From contig DATLZR010000080.1 of assembly GCA_035573895.1 (NCBI GenBank), forward strand, positions 1-35,218: a stretch of 35,218 nt of DNA, given 5' to 3'. Positions 1 to 6,702 of this stretch are shown here, piece by piece. This stretch comes from Blastocatellia bacterium (GTDB taxonomy: Bacteria > Acidobacteriota > Blastocatellia > HR10). Positions within the stretch are counted from its first letter, which is position 1. Each line of letters starts with the position of its first letter. The translations under genes and the position numbers were made by a program. The notes below the pieces were generated by a model, which saw only the letters and a program-made list of their open reading frames with translations, was not told the origin of the DNA and searched no databases.

Positions 1-52
1 GTTGACCAATCCGCCTCGTTGACCCACGCGATTGGCGTCTCCGTCTTCGTCC

Positions 53-140
53 GGGCGTCGGCAGACGCCCCCAAGAGGGTAGCCAGACGTGCAACGTCTG
101 GATGCACGCGAAATAAAACGATGCGCCTTGAAGAGGCGCA
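53..140. repeat. Three short perfect hairpins (mosaic units)
   Basis: Three inverted repeats follow one another. GGGCGTC/GACGCCC spans 53-70 with a 4-nt loop. CCAGACGT/ACGTCTGG spans 83-101 with loop GCA. TGCGCCT/AGGCGCA spans 122-140 with loop TTGAA in the region 129-133. The second is the same stem found twice more downstream with loop TTC. The units have different stems but the same architecture (5-8 bp stem, 3-6 nt loop), like mosaic REP/BIME elements. Confidence 0.75.
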
Positions 141-210
141 ACAGCGATGGTTCATCTCATTCGATCCCTCGCCGCGATTGTTCGGAGGCCGGGAGCCCGC
201 GTGCGGTGGT

Positions 211-304
211 CTGGCGCGTCTTCAACGCGCGGTGGATTTAATTCGCGTCCCGTTTTCCAGACGTTTCACGTCTGGCTACCTTCGCGTGGGCCGCTTCCGC
301 GGCC
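211..304. repeat. 94-bp hairpin module, copy A
   Basis: This module contains three hairpins in fixed order: GCGCGT/ACGCGC (214-230, loop CTTCA), CCAGACGT/ACGTCTGG (257-275, loop TTC) and GGGCCGC/GCGGCCC (288-305, loop TTCC). The whole block recurs at 390-483 with three mismatches by my count. All three loops contain TTC. No reading frame makes sense of it. Confidence 0.85.
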
Positions 305-333
305 CATTGCCCCTTGAACAATTGCACCTGGCG

Positions 334-384
334 GCGCGTGTTGCAACGCGCGGTTCGTCTTCTGGGAGCGTCCGCATCGTGCGG
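334..384. repeat. Two spacer hairpins between the module copies
   Basis: GCGCGT/ACGCGC at 334-351 has loop GTTGCA and is a variant of the first hairpin of the 94-bp module. CCGCA/TGCGG at 372-384 has loop TCG. They continue the same hairpin-dense pattern between the two copies of the module. Confidence 0.65.
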
Positions 385-389
385 GCCCA

Positions 390-483
390 CTGGCGCGTCT
401 TCAACGCGCCGTGGATTTAATTCACGTCCCGTTTTCCAGACGTTTCACGTCTGGCTACCTTCGGGTGGGCCGCTTCCGCGGCC
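390..483. repeat. 94-bp hairpin module, copy B
   Basis: Direct repeat of 211-304, offset by 179 bp. Hairpins lie at 392-410 (7-bp stem), 436-454 (8-bp stem) and 468-483 (6-bp stem). A further degenerate copy of the middle hairpin follows at about 488-512, where several bases no longer pair, so decayed copies also exist. Confidence 0.85.
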
Positions 484-596
484 ATTCTTCCCAAACGTTT
501 CATGTCTGGTTCCTTTCTGCCATGACCTGGGGTCTGGCGTGTCTCCGCCGCGCCATTCATTGTTCCTGTTGGGATCGAAGGGAAGGAATAAAATCC

Positions 597-679
597 TGGC
601 TCATGTCTAAAACGAGTGCGCGATAGGGAGGAATCGGGCACCCTTCGGTCGTTGCTGCACCAGTTCCAGACATGAGCCA
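597..679. repeat. 12-bp perfect inverted repeat with 59-bp spacer
   Basis: TGGCTCATGTCT at 597-608 is matched by AGACATGAGCCA at 668-679. The arms flank a short segment without a gene. This could be the two ends of a small non-autonomous element or a long-range hairpin. No target duplication is obvious. Confidence 0.5.
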
Positions 680-972
680 AAATCTTTCACTCCCCGTTCC
701 CTGGGGGACGCTTTGTCAATGGCCGTGTTTCCTTCAACGGCATCCGAGGGTTCTGATCCTGCGCCAGGCAACGTTTGTTCGAGTTTCCCTGCAGGTGGCA
801 AATTTCATCTTCATAAGTTTCCGTTCCAGCCGCTTCTGCTTCGATCAGGCGCTCTATCAAGCACAGGGGGAAATGGAGCCAAGTGACAGATCATGATGAC
901 TTTCATCCTCGCCGGGGGAAACCCTCCTTCTTCAAACGGTCAAGTGGAAACGATTACGGCTCCTGCGACTGC

Positions 973-1001
973 TTGCAAAAGCTCCGGCTCTGTTTTAGCA
1001 T
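973..1001 (+). promoter_or_regulatory. Possible sigma-70 promoter for the phosphate module
   Basis: TTGCAA (973-978), a 17-bp spacer and TAGCAT (996-1001) match the -35/-10 consensus at 4 of 6 bases each. A start near 1008 would leave a leader of about 95 nt before the gene at 1102. I see no convincing PHO box, so phosphate control by PhoB is not supported by the sequence. Confidence 0.25.
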
Positions 1002-1101
1002 TCACGCCTCACATCACGGAGGTAGGAATTATCCGGACCAACAATCAGAAGCCAGACACGGGCGTAAGGAACCGTGGGCGCAACCACCGTGAGGAGAGGC
1101 G

Positions 1102-1722
1102 ATGTTTAAGTTGAAACTGATCCCGCAAGAGGAAAAGTATTTCGATTTCTTCAATCAGATGGCCCATCACATTCACGCGTCGGCCCAACTGCTGGCCGAG
1201 ATGTTCGTTCACTTCGAGCGGGCCGAAGAGTACGTTCGCCAGATCAAGAACCTCGAGCACCAATGCGACGAGTTGACCCATACCATCGTGATGAAGCTCA
1301 ACCAAACCTTCATCACTCCGATTGACCGGGAGGATATTTACGCCCTGGCGGGCAAGCTCGACGACGTTATTGATCTCATTGACAGCGCCGCCAGCCATAC
1401 GGTCATGTACAAGGTGACGGAAGTCACCGAGACCGCCCGCAAGCAAGCCGATGTCATCGTGCGGGCGACGGCCGAGATCGTCCAGGCCGTCGCCAAGATC
1501 AAGAGGAACTCCGGCCTTCAGCAGCACTTCATCGAAATCCATCGGCTGGAAAATGAAGGCGATGTTCTCTACCGCGAGGCCGTAGCCCAGCTCTTTGACG
1601 ACCATGAAGACCCGCTGGAAGTCATCAAGTGGAAAGACCTCTACGAGACGCTCGAACGCGGGATTGATAAGTGCGAAGATGTGGCGAATGTTCTGGAAGC
1701 CATCATGCTCAAGAACGCTTGA
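1102..1722 (+). CDS. DUF47 / PhoU-like phosphate transport accessory protein
   Basis: A 206-residue all-helical protein of the DUF47 (PhoU-related) family, which normally partners PiT phosphate transporters and is thought to modulate transport on the cytoplasmic face. The sequence has the family's charged amphipathic helices, an early F-D-F-F-x-Q-M segment near residue 14, and clusters of Glu/Asp (E-C-D-E-L-style around residues 50-57; E-N-E-G-D near 153) that bind metals in PhoU relatives. There is no signal peptide or membrane segment, and the length is typical. The start is set by GAGGAG eight bases upstream of ATG. It lies 160 bp ahead of the PiT gene on the same strand, a very common pairing, so co-transcription is likely. 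Confidence 0.9.
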   Translation: MFKLKLIPQEEKYFDFFNQMAHHIHASAQLLAEMFVHFERAEEYVRQIKNLEHQCDELTHTIVMKLNQTFITPIDREDIYALAGKLDDVIDLIDSAASHTVMYKVTEVTETARKQADVIVRATAEIVQAVAKIKRNSGLQQHFIEIHRLENEGDVLYREAVAQLFDDHEDPLEVIKWKDLYETLERGIDKCEDVANVLEAIMLKNA

Positions 1723-1882
1723 GGAGGTCTTCTGCTGGTTGTGAGCGTTGTTCTTACCAGCGGCATGGTCAGATGCATCCTCGCGCAGCGGCCTTTGCGG
1801 TCTTCCTCTCGTCCGGGGGCTCTCTTCCGGGAGAGGCTATTGTCGGCGGTTCCCCTGATCCTGATGTCGCCGAGATTATCCC

Positions 1883-2881
1883 ATGCCTGATCACATCCCG
1901 TTGTCGCTTCTCCCCTGGCTGTTGTTAATTCTGGCAGCCGAGTTCGTCAATGGATGGACCGATGCTCCCAATGCCATTGCGACGGTCGTTTCCACGCGCG
2001 TCCTCACGCCGACACAAGCGGTCATCATGGCGACGATCCTCAACGTCCTGGGGGCCATGTCGGGGACGGCCGTTGCGGCGACCATTGGCCAGGGCATCAT
2101 CAAAGCGGAAGTCATTGACGTCCACACCATTGGAGCCGCAATGGTAGGAATCGTTATCTGGAGCACCGTCGCCTGGTATTACGGGCTTCCGACGAGCGAA
2201 AGTCATGCGCTGATCGCCGGATTGGCCGGAGCGGGTCTTGCGACGGCAGGCCCCTCGGTCCTCCTCTGGGTCGGCTGGAAGAAGGTTCTCATCGGGTTGA
2301 TCTTCTCCACCTTCATCGGATTTAGCGGTGGGCTCTTCATTATGACCGCCATCTATCGCATCTTTCAGCAGAGCCGACCGGGAACCGTGAAAAAGGTTTT
2401 TGGCCGTCTCCAGATTTTGTCCGCTGCCCTGATGGCTTTCAGTCACGGTAGCAACGATGGGCAAAAATTTATCGGGACCTTCACTCTGGCCCTTGTCCTG
2501 GGAGGCGTTCTGCCTCAGTTCGCCGTCCCTTTCTGGGTGATTCTCATCTGTGCGATGACTATGGGGCTCGGCACAGCCATCGGGGGCTGGAGGATCATTA
2601 AAACGATGGGACTGCGACTGACCAAGTTGGAGCCGGTTCACGGGTTTGCTGCCGAAGCCTCAGCGGGTTTAGCCATTGAGGTCGCGTCCCGATTTGGCAT
2701 CCCACTCAGTACGACGCATACGATCAACACCTCCATTATGGGTGTGGGAGCGACCCGTCGGTTCTCGGCCGTTCGCTGGGGAGTCGCCCGGGATATTATT
2801 CTCGCCTGGATCTTGACCTTTCCCATCAGCGCCGGCATCGGCTGGCTCATGGCTTCGCTGTTCCAGCTCGTGGGACTGTGA
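1883..2881 (+). CDS. pit: PiT-family inorganic phosphate transporter
   Basis: A 332-residue integral membrane protein of the PiT family, which imports phosphate with H+ or Na+ (the coupling ion cannot be told from sequence alone). The two signature repeats are present: an N-terminal F-V-N-G-W-T-D-A-P-N-A segment near residues 21-31 (the GxxDxxNA family signature) and an internal S-H-G-S-N-D-G-Q-K segment near residue 188. Further family landmarks are the T-S-E-S-H-A segment and the late S-T-T-H-T motif. About ten hydrophobic helices are apparent, and the length is normal for bacterial PiT. The ribosome-binding site is weak (GAG with AT-rich spacing). It follows the DUF47 gene and probably forms an operon with it. 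Confidence 0.93.
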   Translation: MPDHIPLSLLPWLLLILAAEFVNGWTDAPNAIATVVSTRVLTPTQAVIMATILNVLGAMSGTAVAATIGQGIIKAEVIDVHTIGAAMVGIVIWSTVAWYYGLPTSESHALIAGLAGAGLATAGPSVLLWVGWKKVLIGLIFSTFIGFSGGLFIMTAIYRIFQQSRPGTVKKVFGRLQILSAALMAFSHGSNDGQKFIGTFTLALVLGGVLPQFAVPFWVILICAMTMGLGTAIGGWRIIKTMGLRLTKLEPVHGFAAEASAGLAIEVASRFGIPLSTTHTINTSIMGVGATRRFSAVRWGVARDIILAWILTFPISAGIGWLMASLFQLVGL

Positions 2882-2981
2882 CCGAGAGCAATAAAAAGCC
2901 CGCCAAACATACGGAATGAAACGGGAGAGTGTCCTTGTGCCGGCGCCTTCCAAAGCAGATTTCCAGTTTTTCGGATGCGCT

Positions 2982-2997
2982 TTCCAAAATTTTGGAA
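2982..2997. promoter_or_regulatory. 16-bp perfect palindrome, possible activator site
   Basis: TTCCAAAATTTTGGAA is a perfect 16-bp palindrome in the gap upstream of the PII-type gene. It lies about 115 bp upstream of the start predicted from the sigma-54-like promoter at 3085-3100, where enhancer sites for sigma-54 activators usually sit. It does not match the NtrC consensus, so the binding protein is unknown. A half-site-like TTCCAAA occurs near 2948. Confidence 0.45.
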
Positions 2998-3084
2998 TGA
3001 ATGTCCGGAGTCAACTCCTCTGTGAAGCGGGTGAGAGCCACCAACTCTTTATCTCTCAAGGCAGGGGCTCCATCGGTCTGAGTG

Positions 3085-3100
3085 CGGCACATAAGTTGCC
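3085..3100 (+). promoter_or_regulatory. Sigma-54-like (-24/-12) promoter
   Basis: CGGCAC-N5-TTGC places GG at 3086-3087 and GC at 3098-3099, separated by exactly 10 bases, as required for sigma-54 promoters (consensus TGGCAC-N5-TTGC). The predicted start near 3110 is about 35 bases before the PII-type gene. PII genes are often sigma-54 controlled, so the context fits. Confidence 0.5.
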
Positions 3101-3144
3101 TGGAAGTGAGAGCAAGGAGAATCCTGACGGATTGCGCATGAACT

Positions 3145-3486
3145 ATGAAACAGGTCACCGCCTACATCTCACCTGATCTTCTGGACAAAGTCCTGACCAG
3201 CCTCGATGAACTTCCGGTGCGGGGAATGTCCATCACCGAAGTGCGCGGCTTCGGGCGCGGACGGGCCGAGTTGTTGCGCGAGAACCCCTCCTATCAGGCG
3301 CGCCAGTTTGGAAAGAAGCTGAAGCTGGAGATCGTCTGCCCGGACGATCAAGCCGAACGCATTGCGCGAACCATCCAGCAGGCGGCCCATCGCGGGCGAC
3401 CGGGCGACGGAAAGATCTTCATCTGGTCGGTCGAACGCGCCATCAGCATTGTCACCGGTGAGGAAGATGACGCTGCCATCTCCTGA
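3145..3486 (+). CDS. PII-type signal transduction protein with altered ligand residues
   Basis: A 113-residue PII-family protein. The G-F-G-R segment at 35-38, the B-loop G-D-G-K-I-F at 87-92 and the tail T-G-E-E-D-D-A-A-I match E. coli GlnB almost exactly, and the two proteins align without gaps. Yet several functional positions differ: Gln39 (2-oxoglutarate) is Gly, Tyr51 (uridylylation) is Gln with a Tyr at 50, and Arg101 and Arg103 (ATP phosphates) are Ser and Val. Lys58 and Lys90 are kept. A PII-like role in sensing is likely, but ligand and partner are open. No amtB or glnA is nearby; the neighbour is a phosphate transporter. An in-frame stop just upstream fixes the start at 3145; the best Shine-Dalgarno (AAGGAG) is 25 bases away, so initiation is probably weak. 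Confidence 0.85.
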   Translation: MKQVTAYISPDLLDKVLTSLDELPVRGMSITEVRGFGRGRAELLRENPSYQARQFGKKLKLEIVCPDDQAERIARTIQQAAHRGRPGDGKIFIWSVERAISIVTGEEDDAAIS

Positions 3487-3494
3487 GCCGTGCC

Positions 3495-3513
3495 GGTCAG
3501 CCCCGAGGTGACC
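3495..3513. terminator. Weak hairpin between convergent genes
   Basis: GGTCA/TGACC with a 9-nt loop lies in the 30-bp gap between the PII-type gene and the convergent enoyl-CoA hydratase. It lacks a T-tract, so it is at best a weak bidirectional terminator. Confidence 0.2.
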
Positions 3514-3516
3514 CCG

Positions 3517-4299
3517 TCACTTCCCCTGGAAGCGGGCCGGTCGCTTCTCCAGGAAGGCGCGAGTCCCTTCGCGCATGTCCTCGGTGGTAGCCGAGAGCCC
3601 GAAAAGCGTCGCCTCCATCTGTAGGGCCTCATCCAGAGGCATCTCCAGTCCCGCCGTCACCGCTTCCAGACAGAACTGCACCGCCAGCGGCGCATTGGCC
3701 AGAATCTGCCGGGCAATTTTCTCGGCGGTGGGCATCAAATCCTCCCGGCGCGTGACGTGATTGACGAGGCCGATTCGATGCGCTTCCTCGGCGGAGATCA
3801 TCTCACCCGTGAGCAGGAGTTCGAGAGCAATCCCCTTGCCCACCAGTCGGGGAAGCCGTTGCGTTCCTCCGTAGCCGGGAATGATCCCCAGCTTCACTTC
3901 CGGCTGTCCGAGCCGGGCGTTCTCCGAAGCGATGCGAAGGGTGCAGGCCATGGCCAGCTCGCAGCCGCCTCCCAATGCGTAGCCGTTGATCGCCGCGATG
4001 ACGGGCTTGCCCAGATTCTCGATCAGGCGAAGAACGTTTTGCCCGTACTCCGACATGCGTTTCCCCTCGATGGGCCCCTGCACGGCCAGCTCGTTAATAT
4101 CCGCCCCCGCGACGAAGGCTTTCTCGCCCCCGCCGGTGAGAATGACCACGCCGACCTCATCATCCCCGGCGATGGACGTGAAAACATCGTGCAGCTCCTT
4201 CATCGTCGCGGCATTGAGCGCGTTCAGCTTGTCCGGCCGGTTGATCGTGACATAGGCGATACGGTCGCGCTTTTCATAGAGCAGATTCTGGTAAGCCAT
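3517..4299 (-). CDS. Enoyl-CoA hydratase (crotonase family)
   Basis: A 260-residue soluble crotonase-fold enzyme expected to hydrate 2-enoyl-CoA to 3-hydroxyacyl-CoA in beta-oxidation or butyrate-type metabolism. Both catalytic glutamates of true hydratases are present: Glu114 in G-G-G-C-E-L-A and Glu134 in G-Q-P-E-V-K-L-G. The oxyanion-hole segments A-F-V-A-G-A-D-I (61-68) and the glycines at 110-112 are intact, as is P-G-Y-G-G-T-Q-R-L after the second glutamate. The length is normal. GGAGG lies four bases before ATG. It sits 99 bp downstream of the 3-hydroxyacyl-CoA dehydrogenase gene on the same strand and would perform the step next to it; co-transcription is likely. The closest functional label is short-chain enoyl-CoA hydratase (crotonase), but chain length cannot be read from the sequence. 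Confidence 0.92.
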   Translation of the reverse strand: MAYQNLLYEKRDRIAYVTINRPDKLNALNAATMKELHDVFTSIAGDDEVGVVILTGGGEKAFVAGADINELAVQGPIEGKRMSEYGQNVLRLIENLGKPVIAAINGYALGGGCELAMACTLRIASENARLGQPEVKLGIIPGYGGTQRLPRLVGKGIALELLLTGEMISAEEAHRIGLVNHVTRREDLMPTAEKIARQILANAPLAVQFCLEAVTAGLEMPLDEALQMEATLFGLSATTEDMREGTRAFLEKRPARFQGK

Positions 4300-4398
4300 A
4301 GGTCCTCCGTGTTGACAGTTCTCCGGATCGAAGAACCGATCAAGAGGGGCATTTCCACCCCGCTTCTTCTGAGTGATTCGTCGGGCCGATGCGCCGCT

Positions 4399-5289
4399 CT
4401 AGCTGAGTTTCATGGGACGGGGATTTTTCGGATCGCTGTAATCATAGAAGCCCCGACCCGTCTTCCGCCCGTGATAGCCGGCCGTGACCATCTGTTTGAG
4501 CAGCGGCGGAGCGGCGAAGTGGCTGCTCTTGTACTCGTCGTACATGATCTGGGCGATATAGTAGGTCGTATCAATCCCGACAAAATCCAGAAGCGTGAGC
4601 GGTCCCATGGGATGATTGCAGCCAAGCTTCATCGCCAGATCAATATCTTCAATCGAGCCCACGCCTTCCTCCACCGCCCGGACGGCATCGAGCAAATAGG
4701 GTACGAGCAGCCGATTGACGATGAATCCCACGCGATCCTTCGCCTGAACGACCGTCTTGCCCAGGCTCTGGCAGAATGCCCGCGCCTCGGCGACCACCGC
4801 CTCATCGGTCACCAGCGAAGGGATCAGCTCCACCAGCTTCATGATCGGAACCGGATTGAAGAAATGAATGCCGAGAAATCGCCGCCGTCGTTCGGGAGTC
4901 AAGGCGGTAGCCATTTCGATGATCGAGATGGACGAGGTATTGGAAGCGAGAATCGTCTCCGGCGGACAGAGCCCATCGAGTCGGGCGAAAAGTTCCTTCT
5001 TGGCGGTGACATTCTCGATGATGGCTTCGATGATGAGGTCTCGGTCGGCGAACTCCTGGAGCGCGAGCGTTCCTCTCAATCGGTTCTGCGTCTGCTGCTT
5101 TTGCTCCAGGGTGAGCGTCCCCTTCTCGACGAACTTCGAGAGCGAGTCATCAATGCGACCGAATCCCTTTTGCAGAATCTCCTCCGAGACATCGGTGACG
5201 AGGGTATCATAACCGCTCATGGCAGCCACTTGAGCAATTCCTGATCCCATCAAGCCACATCCGACAACTCCCACTTTTTTGATTGCCAT
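4399..5289 (-). CDS. 3-hydroxyacyl-CoA (3-hydroxybutyryl-CoA) dehydrogenase
   Basis: A 296-residue NAD(P)-dependent dehydrogenase that interconverts 3-hydroxyacyl-CoA and 3-ketoacyl-CoA. The N-terminal Rossmann motif G-C-G-L-M-G-S-G-I-A-Q is at about residues 10-20. The active-site landmarks of the family follow: S-N-T-S-S near 117-121, G-I-H-F-F-N-P-V-P with the catalytic His near 139, and D-R-V-G-F-I-V-N-R near 185-193. The length fits stand-alone Hbd-type enzymes rather than FadB fusions. I start at ATG 5289 because GGAGG lies five bases upstream; the GTG at 5295 overlaps that site and is unlikely. It is first of a two-gene unit with enoyl-CoA hydratase; an acyl-CoA dehydrogenase at 15972-17156 could supply the preceding step. 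Confidence 0.92.
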   Translation of the reverse strand: MAIKKVGVVGCGLMGSGIAQVAAMSGYDTLVTDVSEEILQKGFGRIDDSLSKFVEKGTLTLEQKQQTQNRLRGTLALQEFADRDLIIEAIIENVTAKKELFARLDGLCPPETILASNTSSISIIEMATALTPERRRRFLGIHFFNPVPIMKLVELIPSLVTDEAVVAEARAFCQSLGKTVVQAKDRVGFIVNRLLVPYLLDAVRAVEEGVGSIEDIDLAMKLGCNHPMGPLTLLDFVGIDTTYYIAQIMYDEYKSSHFAAPPLLKQMVTAGYHGRKTGRGFYDYSDPKNPRPMKLS

Positions 5290-5343
5290 AGACACCTCCT
5301 CAATACCGGATGAATCCAGCCCATTTAAGCATCGCGCGCGAGT

Positions 5344-5373
5344 AAGCTAACAAGCGCCATCACAGATTGTCAA
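5344..5373 (-). promoter_or_regulatory. Sigma-70 promoter for the dehydrogenase-hydratase pair
   Basis: On the minus strand a perfect TTGACA (5368-5373), an 18-bp spacer and TAGCTT (5344-5349) form a candidate promoter with an extended -10 TG (TGT at 5350-5352). The start would be near 5337, giving a leader of about 48 nt before ATG at 5289. Confidence 0.45.
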
Positions 5374-5555
5374 ATGCGAAATCCCCAATGGGTTTCACCG
5401 CGTCGGTGAAGGGCGACCAAAATTCCTGTAACCATCGGCGCGCTGCCATCCGCATTAACACATCGGGACCGACGCAAAGAAGCAGGTGGCTGGCCAGCCC
5501 GGTGAGCCGGTACCACTGCCGATCCCGGGCCGGCCAGGGATGAGGGTGAGCCTAT

Positions 5556-5588
5556 TATAGCGAATTCGCCACGTGGCCAGCTATAGCT
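5556..5588. promoter_or_regulatory. Cluster of three consecutive 10-bp palindromes
   Basis: GCGAATTCGC (5560-5569), GCCACGTGGC (5568-5577) and AGCTATAGCT (5579-5588) are each perfect palindromes, nearly end to end. A TATAGC at 5556-5561 and GCTATA at 5580-5585 also flank the middle as an inverted repeat. The block ends about 50 bases before the sulfotransferase start, so it could hold operators. Confidence 0.4.
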
Positions 5589-5639
5589 CACCGACTTTTT
5601 TCCTGCCGCAGCCGTCTTTGTCTACGGAGGTGGCACCGG

Positions 5640-6578
5640 GTGGGACTCGATGTTCGCCGACAGCCGATCATCCTCATGGGGATGCACCGGTCCGGCACGA
5701 CGATGCTGGCACGGCTGCTGGATCAGCTCGGACTCTTCCTCGGTCACGAGGTCGAGGAGAATCACGAAGCCGTCTTCTTCCTCCGCCTGAATGATCTTTT
5801 GCTCAGCCGCGCCAAAGCCACGTGGGATCATCCCGCGCCCTTTCGGGATTTCCTCAAAAATCCCGAATTGGTCGAGATGACCGTTCGCTGCCTGCGAGCT
5901 GATCTTCTCTCGGTGAAAGTGCGTCGCTATCTCGGCTGGTGGGGCTATCTGAGATACGGCTCGGTGACTCGGCTGGACCGACCCTGGGGCTGGAAAGACC
6001 CGCGCAATGTCTTCACCCTGCCGCTCTGGCTCCGGCTTTTTCCCCGCGCCCGCATCCTCTACATCTATCGCAACGGGGTTGATGTCGCCCACAGCCTCCA
6101 GGTACGCGAGCGCGCCTATTTCGCCTGGCAAAAGCAACGACTTCGGAACAAGCTCAATCGCTGGAGCCCCAAGACGCGGCTGGAGCGTGTGGGATTTCGC
6201 GGCTCTTTTCGTTGCCTTTCTCTGGAAGGGTGTTTTTCCCTCTGGGAGGAATATGTCGCTCAGGCGGAAGAAGTACTGGCTTCGCTCGTGCCCGAGCACC
6301 GGGTGATCAAGTACGAAGAGTTTCTCGCCCACCCCCTCGACCATCTCCGGGAGATCGCCGACTTCTGTGAGATTCCGGGCGTCTCCGAGCGCGCTCTTCG
6401 AGAGACGGCAGCCCTCGTTCGTCCTGACCGAGGACACGCCTTTGCCGCGACTCCTTCACTGAGGGTGTTCTACCATCAGGTGAAGAGGACCCCCTGGATG
6501 ATTCGCTATGGCTATGGTGAAGGTCCCACCACATCGGATCATCGCGGGGTTTCTCCCCGGCGCGTCAGCGCCGGCTGA
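5640..6578 (+). CDS. Sulfotransferase family protein (PAPS-dependent type)
   Basis: A 312-residue cytosolic sulfotransferase-fold protein, expected to transfer sulfate from PAPS to a hydroxyl or amino group on an unknown acceptor. The 5'-phosphosulfate loop G-M-H-R-S-G-T-T is at 14-21 and the 3'-phosphate-binding strand Y-R-N-G-V-D-V-A-H-S, with Arg144 and Ser152, at 143-152. The W-G-W-K-D-P-R segment near 116-122 is typical of the bacterial Sulfotransfer_3 type. There is no signal peptide. The start is GTG, chosen because GGAGG lies nine bases upstream. The gene stands alone: no PAPS synthesis, glycosyltransferase or polysaccharide genes flank it, so the acceptor cannot be guessed. The last ~20 residues are low in structure and may be extension. 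Confidence 0.85.
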   Translation: MGLDVRRQPIILMGMHRSGTTMLARLLDQLGLFLGHEVEENHEAVFFLRLNDLLLSRAKATWDHPAPFRDFLKNPELVEMTVRCLRADLLSVKVRRYLGWWGYLRYGSVTRLDRPWGWKDPRNVFTLPLWLRLFPRARILYIYRNGVDVAHSLQVRERAYFAWQKQRLRNKLNRWSPKTRLERVGFRGSFRCLSLEGCFSLWEEYVAQAEEVLASLVPEHRVIKYEEFLAHPLDHLREIADFCEIPGVSERALRETAALVRPDRGHAFAATPSLRVFYHQVKRTPWMIRYGYGEGPTTSDHRGVSPRRVSAG

Positions 6579-6592
6579 GTCATCGGGCAAAC

Positions 6593-6616
6593 GCTCGCGG
6601 CCGACAGAGCGCGAGC
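6593..6616. terminator. Hairpin between convergent sulfotransferase and LysR genes
   Basis: GCTCGCG (6593-6599) pairs with CGCGAGC (6610-6616) over a 10-nt loop, 15 bases after the sulfotransferase stop. The following T-tract is poor (TTCCC), so termination strength is uncertain, but position and stem suit a terminator between convergent genes. Confidence 0.35.
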
Positions 6617-6702
6617 TTCCCGCCGGTGGATCCAATAAGTACCCCGAACTGCCCCGGAGTTGCCTTATGAGACTCCCTTCCTCCCGGATTCCGCTCCCTC
6701 TC

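Larger units (their letters stand above)
1..1101. other. Non-coding region with mosaic hairpin repeats
   Basis: No convincing gene lies in the first 1.1 kb: the open frames are short, overlap one another on both strands and lack ribosome-binding sites. The first ~500 bases are packed with short perfect hairpins (listed separately). From about 700 to 970 I see nothing recognisable. A possible promoter for the phosphate module lies at 973-1001. The tail carries the ribosome-binding site GAGGAG just before the gene at 1102. Confidence 0.7.
5290..5639. other. Divergent intergenic region rich in palindromes
   Basis: This 350-bp gap separates the minus-strand dehydrogenase from the plus-strand sulfotransferase. 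Besides the promoter at 5344-5373 it contains a 12-bp palindrome (GGCTGGCCAGCC, 5488-5499) and a block of three adjacent 10-bp palindromes at 5560-5588. No gene is supported. No good sigma-70 promoter for the sulfotransferase is evident. Confidence 0.6.

Noticed and set aside
53-483. CRISPR array
   Set aside because: The repeated units are self-complementary hairpins of varied sequence without uniform repeats or unique equal-length spacers, and no cas gene is present.
720-770. Possible tRNA T-arm-like GGGTTCTGATCC
   Set aside because: An extra base disrupts the loop and no acceptor, D or anticodon arms can be built around it.
883-1092. Short open frames before the DUF47 gene
   Set aside because: They overlap each other, have no start signals and no recognisable motif.
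2907-2919. ACATACGGAATGA shared with 28329-28341
   Set aside because: A 13-base match between two places in 35 kb is expected several times by chance; the surrounding sequence differs.
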